From Williamsia soli (GTDB taxonomy: Bacteria > Actinomycetota > Actinomycetes > Mycobacteriales > Mycobacteriaceae): a stretch of 64,000 bases of DNA. The translations under genes and the position numbers were made by a program. The notes beneath the pieces are model-generated. The model did no database searches. It saw only the letters and a program-made list of their open reading frames with translations, and had not been told where the DNA came from. Positions within the stretch are counted from its first letter, which is position 1; each line of letters starts with the position of its first letter. The stretch spans positions 248,001 to 312,000 of the forward strand of contig NZ_JAFRDR010000002.1 in assembly GCF_017377795.1 (NCBI RefSeq). Direction: 5' to 3'. Of this stretch, positions 35,272 through 43,832 are shown in pieces.

Positions 35272-35327
35272 TAGACCAAACGGTCCATCCGATGAAGCGT
35301 AGCACTGTGGATGGACCAATCGGTCTA
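35272..35327. promoter_or_regulatory. Two LmrA/YxaF-type operator boxes
   Basis: TAGACC-AAAC-GGTCCA (35272-35287) and TGGACC-AATC-GGTCTA (35312-35327), 40 bp apart in the divergent spacer. Their consensus resembles the TAGACC-N4-GGTCTA operators known for LmrA/YxaF-type TetR regulators. The neighbouring TetR is of that type. Confidence 0.7.
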
Positions 35328-35348
35328 TGGAGTGGCAAGGAGGTCAAG

Positions 35349-35948
35349 GTGGCCGGCAAACCGATACAGGAGTTCGACGCAACGGCAGGACCGCGCGAAC
35401 GGCTGATCTCCACCGCGATAGACCTGGTCCGGCGGCGCGGCGTCTTCGCGACGAGTGTTGCCGACCTCCTGGGTCACAGCGGCGCGGCCAGGAACTCCAT
35501 CTATCAACACTTCCCCAACGGGAAGTCTGGACTGATCGCGACCGCCACCGCGGAATCAGGCGAGCAGATGACAGCGTTCATCGATCACCTCACCAGCACC
35601 CGGTCACCACAGGACGCTGTCGACGCCCTGTTGAAGTGGTGGAAGCGTGAACTCGAGGGCAGCGACTACGCACTCGGGTGTCCGGTGGCGGCCGCCGCCA
35701 TGGCCGCGCCAGACGAGCCAGAGGTCGCTGCCACTGCCAATGTGGCCTTTGATGCCTGGCGTCGACTGGTCGCCGACTCCGCACTCCGCGGTGGGCTGTC
35801 GCCCGACGACGCGGAAAGCTTCGCGCTGTTCGTGGTGAACGCAATCGAAGGCGCGATCATCCAGTGTCGGAGCCAACGGAACGTCGAGTCGCTGGATGTC
35901 GCCGCCGCGCAGCTCAAGGTCCTGTACGCAGCATTGCGACCGGCTTGA
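35349..35948 (+). CDS. LmrA/YxaF-type TetR family regulator
   Basis: The 199-residue product, from VAGKPIQEF (GTG start behind AAGGAGG), has an HTH at about residues 14-60 (RERLISTAIDLVRRRGVFATSVADLLGHSGAARNSIYQHFPNGKSG). In the second half, GCPVAAAAMAAPDEPEVA and FALFVVNAIEGAIIQCRSQRN are typical of the LmrA/YxaF group. Its gene diverges from a thioesterase gene and two boxes of the matching operator type lie in between, so it likely represses both. An ATG at 35292 is an alternative start. Confidence 0.88.
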   Translation: MAGKPIQEFDATAGPRERLISTAIDLVRRRGVFATSVADLLGHSGAARNSIYQHFPNGKSGLIATATAESGEQMTAFIDHLTSTRSPQDAVDALLKWWKRELEGSDYALGCPVAAAAMAAPDEPEVAATANVAFDAWRRLVADSALRGGLSPDDAESFALFVVNAIEGAIIQCRSQRNVESLDVAAAQLKVLYAALRPA

Positions 35949-35967
35949 GCCAGCAGTCATGCTCGGC

Positions 35968-36810
35968 TCAGTCGAGCTCGTCGGGTTCGCCGTCGTAGCG
36001 TGGCAAGACCGCATAGACGACAAGATCCTTGGGCGTTCCTTTCGCCCGAAATCGCCTGCGTCGCTTGATGTACTTGGTCTCGTCCGTTACCGCCAGAGTC
36101 GCCTCGGTCACCAGGACCTCCCCTGCTGACGCCGCATCGGCGACTCTGGCGGCGATGTTCACATCGACCCCGAGGTAGTCGTCGCCGACGTGTCGCGGCT
36201 CTCCCGTGTGCAGCCCCGCGCGCAGGGCCGGGCGATAGCCGTCGATGGTGATCGCCGATACCGCCACACCCGCCTCGTGCGCGGCCTCGATGGCGACCGC
36301 GCCGTCCCGGAAGACCGCCATCAGGCCGTCACCCAGATGCTTGGTCACCGAGCCACCACGCCTGTTGATGATCTCGGTGCTCGATTCGTTGACCTGATGA
36401 AGGAGTTCGAGCACTGCGTCGTCCCCGGCCCCCAATGCCCAGGTAGAAAACCCGACAAGATCGGTGAACAGTATGGTCACCGGTCCGCCGACATCGGGAT
36501 CATCAGGACGCCTGCGCGTCACCAGTGCCTGCCACGACTCGACGGCGGCCAGGGCCAATTCCCGCACTGCACTAGGCCTTTCGCCGCGGGCCTGGGCGAT
36601 CAACCCCGCGATGCGTTCGGAATGCCGCAAGCGCTCAGGATCGATGTCGGGACGCGCCCCCGGCGCCACTCTGCGGGCTGCCCGCGCGGCACGTACCAGC
36701 CCCTCGCTGCCGTCTGCGCGCACCAGAAAATTTCCGAACCGGCCGGCGCCTCGACGAACCTGCTCTGATCCTTTGGCGATGTCTCCGCCGTCGTGGTTCG
36801 ACTTGCTCAT
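35968..36810 (-). CDS. Class III adenylate cyclase
   Basis: The 280-residue product has an N-terminal helical part of about 105 residues and a C-terminal cyclase catalytic domain. Metal-binding D117 (LFTDLVGFS) and D161 (KHLGDGLMAVF) are present. K157 and the later Asp in GVDVNIAARV are the adenine-selecting and transition-state positions, so ATP is the likely substrate. No membrane segment is visible, and the N-terminus GAGRFGNFLVRADGSEGLVRAARAARRVAP resembles the regulatory region of soluble mycobacterial cyclases. It is convergent with the TetR gene. Confidence 0.9.
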   Translation of the reverse strand: MSKSNHDGGDIAKGSEQVRRGAGRFGNFLVRADGSEGLVRAARAARRVAPGARPDIDPERLRHSERIAGLIAQARGERPSAVRELALAAVESWQALVTRRRPDDPDVGGPVTILFTDLVGFSTWALGAGDDAVLELLHQVNESSTEIINRRGGSVTKHLGDGLMAVFRDGAVAIEAAHEAGVAVSAITIDGYRPALRAGLHTGEPRHVGDDYLGVDVNIAARVADAASAGEVLVTEATLAVTDETKYIKRRRRFRAKGTPKDLVVYAVLPRYDGEPDELD

Positions 36811-36868
36811 CGGAGAAAGTCTATGCGGACCAGCGGTGCCGGAGTGATGACATTCGCACGTGACGTGG

Positions 36869-38107
36869 TCAGGCTGCCTTCACCTTCGAATCGCGAAGCT
36901 CCTTCAGAGCTGTGCGCAGACCCCGCCTTTTCCCTGACTCCGGATCCGTGCTGAAACTCGATTGCACACCCTCCCGAATGTTGAACCGCAGTTCGGACGC
37001 CGTCTCCGGCGCATCGTCGCTGCTCGCCGATAGAAGCGCATTCGGCAACGCCAGTTTCGCAATCGTCCGGAATGTGAGCAGGTACTGGTGCCAGATCGTG
37101 CCGGTGGTGTACGGAAGGTCGTACTTCTCACACAGCTCACGCACGCGAACACCGATTTCCTCGTAACGGTTACTCGGCAGGTCCGGGAACAGGTGGTGTT
37201 CGATCTGATGACTGAGGTTGCCCGACATGAACCGCATCAGCTTGCCCGCGCGAAAGTTCGCCGAACCCAGCATCTGTCGCAGATACCACCGAGCCTGATC
37301 CTCGTTCTCGTACTCCTCTTTGGTGAACTTCTCGGCCCCATCCGGGAAGTGACCGCAGAAAATCACCGCGTACGTCCAGTAGTTACGGATGAAGTTCGCC
37401 GTGACATTGGCCGTCAGGGTGTGTTTCCAGTTGGGCCCGGTCAGCGCGGGGAAGATCAGATAGTCCTTGGCCGCCTGCTTGCCCACCTTGCGCCCGATGA
37501 TTCGGAGGTCTTTACCGATTTCGCCCAGACTCTTCTGTCCCTTGCGGACCTTTTCGGTCTCGACGTGGTGGAGCGCGACGCCGTACTCGAAGAACGTCCC
37601 GAGGGTGAGGTTGTAGATCGGATTGCCGAGATTCCACCACTCCCACGGCTGGTCTCGCGTCACCCTGAGAATTCCGTAGCCCACGTCGTCGTCCATCCCG
37701 ACGATGTTCGTGTACTTGTGATGGATGAAGTTGTGCGAGTGTTTCCACTGACTGCTCGGACAGGTGGTGTCCCACTCCCACGAGGACGAATGGATCTCGG
37801 GATCATTCATCCAATCCCACTGCCCGTGCATCACGTTGTGCCCGAGCTCCATGTTCTCGATGATCTTTGCAAGACCGAGCATCACCGTGCCCGCAATCCA
37901 CGCAGGCCTCTTGTGACTGGCGAACAGAACCGCACGACCACCCGCCGCCAAACTGCGCTGGATCGTGATCGCGCGCCGAATATAGCGGGCATCTTGCTCG
38001 CCACGCGATTCTTCGATGTCACGCCTGATCGCATCGAACTCTTTGCCGAGTGCTTCGACGTCGGCTTCGGTCAGGTGTGCGTATAGGTCGATATCAGTGA
38101 TCGCCAC
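36869..38107 (-). CDS. desA3: DesA3-like membrane fatty acyl-CoA desaturase
   Basis: The 412-residue product has the three diiron His boxes: HNVMHGQWDW, SHNFIHHKYTN, and LSHQIEHHLFPD. The start MAITDIDLYAHLTEADVEAL matches the paralogue at 24380, as does most of the rest. It follows the reductase gene by 12 bp on the same strand, as in M. tuberculosis where DesA3 works with an adjacent NADPH oxidoreductase. It makes oleoyl-CoA from stearoyl-CoA in that species. The C-terminal tail KRRGLRTALKELRD is a likely cytoplasmic anchor or degron region. Confidence 0.92.
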   Translation of the reverse strand: MAITDIDLYAHLTEADVEALGKEFDAIRRDIEESRGEQDARYIRRAITIQRSLAAGGRAVLFASHKRPAWIAGTVMLGLAKIIENMELGHNVMHGQWDWMNDPEIHSSSWEWDTTCPSSQWKHSHNFIHHKYTNIVGMDDDVGYGILRVTRDQPWEWWNLGNPIYNLTLGTFFEYGVALHHVETEKVRKGQKSLGEIGKDLRIIGRKVGKQAAKDYLIFPALTGPNWKHTLTANVTANFIRNYWTYAVIFCGHFPDGAEKFTKEEYENEDQARWYLRQMLGSANFRAGKLMRFMSGNLSHQIEHHLFPDLPSNRYEEIGVRVRELCEKYDLPYTTGTIWHQYLLTFRTIAKLALPNALLSASSDDAPETASELRFNIREGVQSSFSTDPESGKRRGLRTALKELRDSKVKAA

Positions 38108-38119
38108 TATGTGCCCCTC

Positions 38120-39235
38120 CTAGAGGTCGAGTGTGCATTCGCCAGACACGGTGCTGATGCACGTCTGGATTCGATCTCCTTCTCGGCGCTCGTCTCCCGA
38201 ACGCAGGTCTCGAATGTAGCCCGCGGACAACGGTACGACGCACGATTGGCAGATACCCATCCGACAGCCGAACGGCATCTGGATACCCAGTTCTTCACCG
38301 GCCTCCAAAAGCGTTGTGGCACCGTCGATTTCCGCGGATTTCCCCGTCTTGCTGAACGTGACGGTACCGCCTTCACCGCCCTTGTCGGTGCGGGCGATCG
38401 CGAACCGTTCGATGTGCAGACTCTCTTGCAGACCGGCTTTCTCCCACACCTCTTCGGCCACGTCGAGCATTTGCACAGGCCCGCACGCCCAACACTCCCG
38501 ATCCTGCCAGTCCGGTACAACCGACCCGAGATCGTGCAAATCGATCTTGCCGTCTTCCCGGGTGAACTGCATTTCGAGGTGGTAGGACGGCGACGTCTGC
38601 TGCAGCGCGACCAGTTCGTCGTGGAAGATGACGGATTCGCGATTCGGTGCGGAGTGCAAATGAACCACGTCCGGCATGTCGCCCCGGGAACTCAGACCGC
38701 GTAACATCGCCATCACGGGGGTGACACCCGAACCGGCGGTCAGGAACAACACCTTCTTCGGCGGCGGACTGGGCAGCGAGAAGTCGCCCTTGGGCGCCGC
38801 GAGCCGGATGACTGTTCCCGGTAGGACGCCGTCCACGAGATGGCTCGACAGGAATCCGTCGGGATTCGCCTTCACGGTCACCGAGATGACCTTGTCGTCT
38901 CCTGCGATAGAGGTGAGCGAATAAGACCGCCAGTGCCAGCGACCTTCGACCTGCAAGCCGATCCCGACGTACTGGCCTGGTCGATAGCGGTGGCTGAAGC
39001 CCCAGCCTGTCTCGATGTCCACCGTGGCTGTGTCGTCGGTTTCCTTGCGCACCGCCACGATTCGCCCTCGTAGCTCGCGCGCTGACCACAGCGGGTTCAG
39101 AAGGTGCAGATAATCGTCGGGAAGCAGCGGCGTAGTAGCCCGCGCCACCAGCCCCCTGAGCACATTGATCTGGGGTTTGCTGGCCTCCACCCCGGCGGCG
39201 GGGCGCTTACTCCACTTCAGCAAGTCCACAAACAC
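38120..39235 (-). CDS. Flavin/2Fe-2S oxidoreductase partner of the desaturase
   Basis: The 371-residue electron-transfer protein has an FAD domain (RPGQYVGIGL, RSYSLTS near residues 85-110), an NAD(P)H domain (LFLTAGSGVTPVMAMLRG near 165-182), and a C-terminal plant-type ferredoxin domain with GCRMGICQSC (C-x4-C-x2-C) and a last Cys near the end (CISTVSGEC). It resembles the M. tuberculosis reductase encoded next to desA3. The start is the GTG at 39235 with GGGAGCGGA upstream. Possible operators at 39254-39319 lie in front of it. Confidence 0.92.
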   Translation of the reverse strand: MFVDLLKWSKRPAAGVEASKPQINVLRGLVARATTPLLPDDYLHLLNPLWSARELRGRIVAVRKETDDTATVDIETGWGFSHRYRPGQYVGIGLQVEGRWHWRSYSLTSIAGDDKVISVTVKANPDGFLSSHLVDGVLPGTVIRLAAPKGDFSLPSPPPKKVLFLTAGSGVTPVMAMLRGLSSRGDMPDVVHLHSAPNRESVIFHDELVALQQTSPSYHLEMQFTREDGKIDLHDLGSVVPDWQDRECWACGPVQMLDVAEEVWEKAGLQESLHIERFAIARTDKGGEGGTVTFSKTGKSAEIDGATTLLEAGEELGIQMPFGCRMGICQSCVVPLSAGYIRDLRSGDERREGDRIQTCISTVSGECTLDL

Positions 39236-39253
39236 TCCGCTCCCTCATCACCA

Positions 39254-39285
39254 CCGTGGTGACGCCCAGATGAGCGTCACCACGG
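39254..39285. terminator. Stem-loop between terC-like gene and desaturase operon
   Basis: CCGTGGTGACGC pairs perfectly with GCGTCACCACGG across an 8-nt loop. It stands 19 bp before the reductase start codon. It may be a terminator for the upstream TerC gene without a T-run, or an operator or leader hairpin for the desaturase operon. Confidence 0.5.
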
Positions 39286-39303
39286 CCGTGCGTGTGCATT
39301 CGA

Positions 39304-39319
39304 GTGTACACATGTACAC
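39304..39319. promoter_or_regulatory. Operator candidate for the desaturase operon
   Basis: GTGTACA-CA-TGTACAC, a 16-bp palindrome with 7-bp perfect arms, about 70 bp upstream of the reductase start. A fatty-acid-responsive TetR or GntR regulator is a likely user. I do not see a copy before the second desaturase gene. Confidence 0.55.
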
Positions 39320-39362
39320 CGCAGCGATAGTGGTGTGCGCCGAGCGGGTTGTGGCGCACGAG

Positions 39363-40478
39363 CTACTTGGCGGTGAGCGAATCCTTCTCGGACGACTCGC
39401 TGCCGGACTCGGCGGCTGCTTCCCGCCGATTGGCCACGATGCTCGACAGAGCGGCCGCGCCGATGAACGCCACGCCGACGAGGCCGGTGATGATCTCGTT
39501 GATGTGCCACTTGATCGAGAAGAACAAGATGGCAGCCAGAGCGCCGATGGCCCAGTGCGCGCCGTGCTCAAGGTACCGGTACTCGTTGAGCGTTCCCGCC
39601 CGCACGAGGTACACGGTGATCGACCGAACGAACATCGCGCCGATGAAGCCCAGACCCAGGGCGATGATGATCGGGTCCGCCGTGATCGCGAAGGCGCCTA
39701 TGACACCGTCGAACGAGAACGACGCGTCGAGGACCTCGAGGTACAGGAACAGGAAGAAACCCGCTTTGCCCGTGGCCTTCGCCAGTTGGGACGGGCCCCC
39801 CGATTTGACCGCCTCATCATGCTCGGCAGCGAGCTCCTCGGTGTGGAACAACTGGCCCAGGCTGTTGACCGTGATGTAGGTGATGATGCCGAGAACACCG
39901 GAGATCATGATGGTCGAGCGATGCTGGTCGTCGGCGAGGAACTCGGCGATGAGCACGAGGCTGCCGCCGGCGATCACCACGGCCAGTTGGTCGAGCTTGC
40001 CGATGACGGCGAGCGGCTTCTCCAGCCAGGTCAACCACTTGGTCTCGTTGTCTTCCAAGATGAAGTTGAGGAAGAGCATGAACAGGAACATGCCGCCGAA
40101 CGCCGCGATCTGTGGATGCGCGGCAGTGAGGATCTCCTCGTACGTCTCCGCGTTGGGGTCGGTCGGCACGTTCATCGCGAGATCGAAGGCCTCGACAGGA
40201 TTCAGTCCGGCCGTGACCCACACGATGAGCAGCGGGAACAGCAGGCGCATTCCGAAGACGGCGATGAGAATGCCGATGGTGAGGAAGATCTTCTGCCAGA
40301 ATTCGCTCATCTTCTCCAGCACGGTCGCGTTGATGACCGCATTGTCGAAGGAGAGGGAGACCTCGAGAATTCCGAGGATTGCGCACAGAGCCAGCGCAGT
40401 CCACCCGCCATAGAGGTACGCAACGCCCAGCGAGACGATCGTGACAGCGATCGAAATGCCGAATACGCGGATGACCAC
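39363..40478 (-). CDS. DUF475 / TerC-family membrane protein
   Basis: The 371-residue integral membrane protein has about nine hydrophobic segments. The acid-containing membrane motifs LEVSLSFDNAVINA (about residues 38-51) and LEVLDASFSFDGVIGAF (about 247-263) are the signature pair of the TerC superfamily, thought to bind a metal ion. The length and the region between the two halves fit the DUF475 branch. The GTG at 40478 follows AAGGAG by 5 nt. It lies downstream of terD on the same strand, with a strong hairpin between. TerC proteins form membrane complexes with TerD proteins in metal stress response. Confidence 0.9.
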   Translation of the reverse strand: MVIRVFGISIAVTIVSLGVAYLYGGWTALALCAILGILEVSLSFDNAVINATVLEKMSEFWQKIFLTIGILIAVFGMRLLFPLLIVWVTAGLNPVEAFDLAMNVPTDPNAETYEEILTAAHPQIAAFGGMFLFMLFLNFILEDNETKWLTWLEKPLAVIGKLDQLAVVIAGGSLVLIAEFLADDQHRSTIMISGVLGIITYITVNSLGQLFHTEELAAEHDEAVKSGGPSQLAKATGKAGFFLFLYLEVLDASFSFDGVIGAFAITADPIIIALGLGFIGAMFVRSITVYLVRAGTLNEYRYLEHGAHWAIGALAAILFFSIKWHINEIITGLVGVAFIGAAALSSIVANRREAAAESGSESSEKDSLTAK

Positions 40479-40506
40479 ACGTGCTCCTTAGTTTTGCCGG
40501 TAACAG

Positions 40507-40542
40507 CACTATCGCGGAACCGGGAGTGGTTCCGCGATAGTG
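40507..40542. terminator. Stem-loop between terD and terC-like gene
   Basis: CACTATCGCGGAACC pairs with GGTTCCGCGATAGTG (15 bp, perfect) across a 6-nt loop. No T-run follows, so it may attenuate transcription rather than end it, lowering terC-like expression relative to terD. Confidence 0.65.
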
Positions 40543-40584
40543 CGCAAGTGTACTTCTATGTAGTTGCCATTCGTCGCCGGAAGG

Positions 40585-41160
40585 CTAGACGTTCACGCCG
40601 AAGTCACGAGCGATGCCCGCGAGACCTGAGGCGTAACCCTGACCGATCGCGCGGAACTTCCACTCTGCACCGTTGCGGTACAGCTCGCCGAAGACCATCG
40701 CGGTCTCGGTGGACGCATCTTCCGACAGGTCGTAGCGGGCGAGTTCGGTGCCGTTCGAACGGTCGGTGACCCGGATGTAAGCATTACGGACCTGGCCAAA
40801 TGACTGCGAACGCGCATCGGCGTCGTAGATCGAGACGGGGAAGACGACCGACTCGATGTTCGGCGGCACTGCAGCCAGGTCGACGTTGATGACCTCGTCG
40901 TCGCCTTCGCCTTCGCCGGTGGTGTTGTCACCGGTGTGCTCGATGGAGCCATCCGGGGACCGCAGGTTGTTGAAGAAGATGAAGTGCTGGTCGGAAACGA
41001 CCTTCTTGTCGGCTCCGGCGCCGATCGCGCTCGCGTCCAGGTCGAAGTCCGTGCCCGTGGTGGAACGCACGTCCCAGCCGAGACCGACCGCCACTGCGGT
41101 CAGGTTCGGAGCCTCCTTGGTCAACGAAACGTTTCCGCCCTTGCTCAAGCTGACGCCCAT
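40585..41160 (-). CDS. terD: TerD family calcium-binding stress protein
   Basis: The 191-residue product is a complete single TerD domain: MGVSLSKGGNVSLTK at the N-terminus, GLGWDVRSTTGTDFDLDASA, HTGDNTTGEGEGDDEVINVDL and the end GQGYASGLAGIARDFGVNV. The Asp/Glu-rich loops are the two calcium sites of the family. It is cytoplasmic and usually bound to a TerC membrane protein. The gene is divergent from the large Ter operon that starts at 41410, with about 250 bp between, and is upstream of the TerC-like gene on the same strand. Confidence 0.95.
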   Translation of the reverse strand: MGVSLSKGGNVSLTKEAPNLTAVAVGLGWDVRSTTGTDFDLDASAIGAGADKKVVSDQHFIFFNNLRSPDGSIEHTGDNTTGEGEGDDEVINVDLAAVPPNIESVVFPVSIYDADARSQSFGQVRNAYIRVTDRSNGTELARYDLSEDASTETAMVFGELYRNGAEWKFRAIGQGYASGLAGIARDFGVNV

Positions 41161-41409
41161 GTCAGTACCCTTCCTGAGTTGTCTTCGTGAGTAGATGAGG
41201 CCCAGAGGTCAGAGCAACTTCTGCTCAGAACCAGTCCTTGGGAGTAACCGTACGTGAAAGTGGACATCGACGGGGGCGACAAAGCCGAACGCTGAACCGA
41301 TTGAATGACTGCCGTTTCGCCGGCCGCAGTGAGTCCGGTCCCAATTCTCCAGCGCCGGAGCCGGCCGCCTTCATCCGTCGGCGGAGCCGTTCCTTCTCAT
41401 CCCAGTAGG

Positions 41410-42630
41410 ATGCGCGGTGTGGCCAGGGGCTGGTTTCGACGAGATGACCGTAGCGCCGGTGGCGGATCCACTGGCGCCGTCGAACATGCTCGAAACGACA
41501 TGGTGAACGCGTTTCTCCAACTCGACCAGCGCTTGTCGATCATCAGTGATTCCGTCGCAGCTGCCGAGGTACTGGGCACCGGTGGTGAATTGGTGCGCGC
41601 CTTCGTACCCATCCGCGACGCTTGCTACGAGACGATCAACCAGTACCTGACCCTCAGTGGGAGCGACGGACCACTTGCTCCTCTGAACGACTACCAACGC
41701 ACGTTGTCTCAGATCACCGATTCGATTCGAACGCTCGATCATTTCTACGAACGTCATTCGACCCAGCTCGAGCACGCCAGGATCTCTTACGCGGCCGTAC
41801 CGGAGGAGGCGGCGCGGGTACGCGCTGATTCGGAGAGCCTCGTCGATCGGCTGGCTCGTCTACCTCCCGATCAGCTGGCGTACACCTCCGTGACAACTGC
41901 TGTACAGCACCATGATCGATGTCTCAGGGAGCTCGAGGCTGCCCAGCTTTCGGTATCCCAGGGGGGCGGGGACCGGGCCCAACTCCGGGCCAGGACCGCC
42001 GCACTCGGCGAGGCCGTCAAGAGGCTGGAACAGGCCATTGCCGCAGCTCCGGGCAGGGCCGAAGATGCCCGTGCGGCGCTTGCGTCGGTCCGTACCCGGT
42101 TGTCGGCGGTCCGGAATCGCAGCGCCAGGATGCCGGAAGCGTATTCGGCCCTGCTCCGCGAGTTCAGCGCACAGTGCTCCCGTGACCTGGTCGGACACGA
42201 CCGCCTCAGCGCACAGGAACTCGAGCGAGCATCCAGTGAAATCGATTCGGCCACAACCGCACTGAGATCAGACCCGGAATCGGCATTGGCGGCCATCACC
42301 AGGGCTCGCACACACTTGTCGGAGGCCGAGGAATTGGTCGACGGGGTCACTGATCGTTTGAATGAACTTCGCCTTGTTCAGCGGGATCCACCGGCAGCTG
42401 CCGGTAGGGTTCGGTTTCAGATCCGGGATGCTCAATTGCTCGCCGTCAATCTCGGCGTGGTCAAACAATGGGGATCGGTTCTGGACGCACAGGTTTTGAG
42501 AGTCGATCGAGCCGTCGCAGCTCTGACCGGTCGGCATCCTGACTATTGGGGGTATCTGGTGGACCTGCGCGCCATCTCCGACTTCGTGTCCGGAGTAGTG
42601 AGCAAGATGAAAGACGAGGCCAGGCGGTGA
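41410..42630 (+). CDS. Coiled-coil protein heading the Ter operon
   Basis: The 406-residue product begins MRGVARGWFRRDD and is almost wholly helical. Long stretches rich in Ala, Glu, Arg and Leu (for example AVKRLEQAIAAAPGRAEDARAALASVRTRL) suggest coiled coils in residues 100-340. No signal peptide or membrane segment is seen. It is the first gene of the Ter operon and overlaps the CitE-like gene by 4 bp (GTGA). I do not recognise the family; similar coiled-coil proteins occur in Ter loci of actinobacteria. A scaffold role is a guess. A GTG at 41419 (MARGWFRRDD) is an alternative start. Confidence 0.75.
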   Translation: MRGVARGWFRRDDRSAGGGSTGAVEHARNDMVNAFLQLDQRLSIISDSVAAAEVLGTGGELVRAFVPIRDACYETINQYLTLSGSDGPLAPLNDYQRTLSQITDSIRTLDHFYERHSTQLEHARISYAAVPEEAARVRADSESLVDRLARLPPDQLAYTSVTTAVQHHDRCLRELEAAQLSVSQGGGDRAQLRARTAALGEAVKRLEQAIAAAPGRAEDARAALASVRTRLSAVRNRSARMPEAYSALLREFSAQCSRDLVGHDRLSAQELERASSEIDSATTALRSDPESALAAITRARTHLSEAEELVDGVTDRLNELRLVQRDPPAAAGRVRFQIRDAQLLAVNLGVVKQWGSVLDAQVLRVDRAVAALTGRHPDYWGYLVDLRAISDFVSGVVSKMKDEARR

Positions 42631-43832
42631 CGACAGACTCGAGCGCCGCCGGAACTGCGGGGACGAAGCAACTGCAACACTTCACCGCGCTCGACGAAAC
42701 AGAACGCGAACGACTGTTCTTCCGCCTCCCCGAACCGATCGGGATGGACGCACCTCCGGAACTGCTCAGTGTCGCCCTGGGCGCCACGCTGTACATCCCG
42801 GCCAGCCGCGAACGACTCGCCGAACTGATCCTCCGGCAGCGGCGCAGCGGTTCGACGTCGATGGTCATCGACCTCGAGGACGCAATCGCCGACGGTGACG
42901 TCGACGCGGCGATCACCAACCTCACGAACACACTTCGCGAGCTGGCGGCAGGTGGTCAGGCAGCGCCGCTGCTCTTCGTCCGGGTCCGGCGGCCACAGCA
43001 AATCGACGAATTGCTGGGACGGCTCGGTGACGGCGTCGACAGCCTCGCGGGGTTCGTGCTCCCCAAGTTCACCGGGGTGGACGGCGACGACTATCTGAAT
43101 CGGATCGAGGCCGCGCAAGCACAGGTCGGTCGGGTGCTGTACGCGATGCCGATCATCGAGTCGACATCCGTCCTCCATCTCGAGACCCGGGCCGCTGCGC
43201 TGGAGTCGATCAGGCAGGTGCTCGACAAGCATCGGGGCAAGATCCTGGCCGTCCGGATCGGCGGTACCGACATGTGTGGTGCGCTCGGTATCCGGCGCGA
43301 TCCCGACCTGACCATCTATGACGTACATCCCGTCGCCGAGGTCATCGGTGCCATCGTCAATGTGCTCGGCAGGGCCGACGGTACCGGCCATACGATCACG
43401 GGGCCGGTGTGGGAGTACTACAACACCCACGACCGGATGTTCCGGCCGTTGCTGCGCCACACTCCTTTCGAGGAGATCGATGCGGTTCGGTTCCGGACAC
43501 ACCTGGTCAGTCGCGATCTCGATGGCCTGCTGCGCGAACTGGTTCTCGACCGCGCGAACGGATTGCAGGGCAAGACCGTCATCCACCCGTCGCACGTGAA
43601 CGTCGTGCACGCGATGAGCGCTGTGCCACACGAGGAGTATGACGACGCCGTTGCGGTGTTGGGGGTCGACGACACCGGTGGTGTACTGGCATCGGCCTAC
43701 CGGAACAAGATGAACGAGCGGCGCCCGCATCGGAACTGGGCCGTCAAGACTCTCATCCGGTCTCAGGCATTCGGAGTGCTGCAACCGGAGATCGGTGTGG
43801 TCGATCTGCTGACGGCGGTGGTGCTTCGATGA
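42627..43832 (+). CDS. CitE/HpcH-HpaI-like C-C lyase of the Ter operon
   Basis: The 401-residue product has the TIM-barrel fold of the HpcH/HpaI-citrate lyase beta group. TSMVIDLEDAIADGD near residue 79 carries the acidic metal-binding motif, and AVRIGGTDMCGALG near 205 and VIHPSHVN near 320 are later barrel strands. Members in Ter operons are predicted to work with the phosphoribosyltransferase in making a nucleoside-like compound. The GTG start overlaps the stop of the coiled-coil gene, and the stop overlaps the next gene by 4 bp, so translation is coupled. Confidence 0.88.
   Translation: MTTDSSAAGTAGTKQLQHFTALDETERERLFFRLPEPIGMDAPPELLSVALGATLYIPASRERLAELILRQRRSGSTSMVIDLEDAIADGDVDAAITNLTNTLRELAAGGQAAPLLFVRVRRPQQIDELLGRLGDGVDSLAGFVLPKFTGVDGDDYLNRIEAAQAQVGRVLYAMPIIESTSVLHLETRAAALESIRQVLDKHRGKILAVRIGGTDMCGALGIRRDPDLTIYDVHPVAEVIGAIVNVLGRADGTGHTITGPVWEYYNTHDRMFRPLLRHTPFEEIDAVRFRTHLVSRDLDGLLRELVLDRANGLQGKTVIHPSHVNVVHAMSAVPHEEYDDAVAVLGVDDTGGVLASAYRNKMNERRPHRNWAVKTLIRSQAFGVLQPEIGVVDLLTAVVLR

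Noticed and set aside
39165-40769. Long plus-strand open frame (534 codons)
   Set aside because: It lies opposite terC-like and its translation is Arg/Asp/Glu-rich and without domains; the TerC motifs on the minus strand are convincing.
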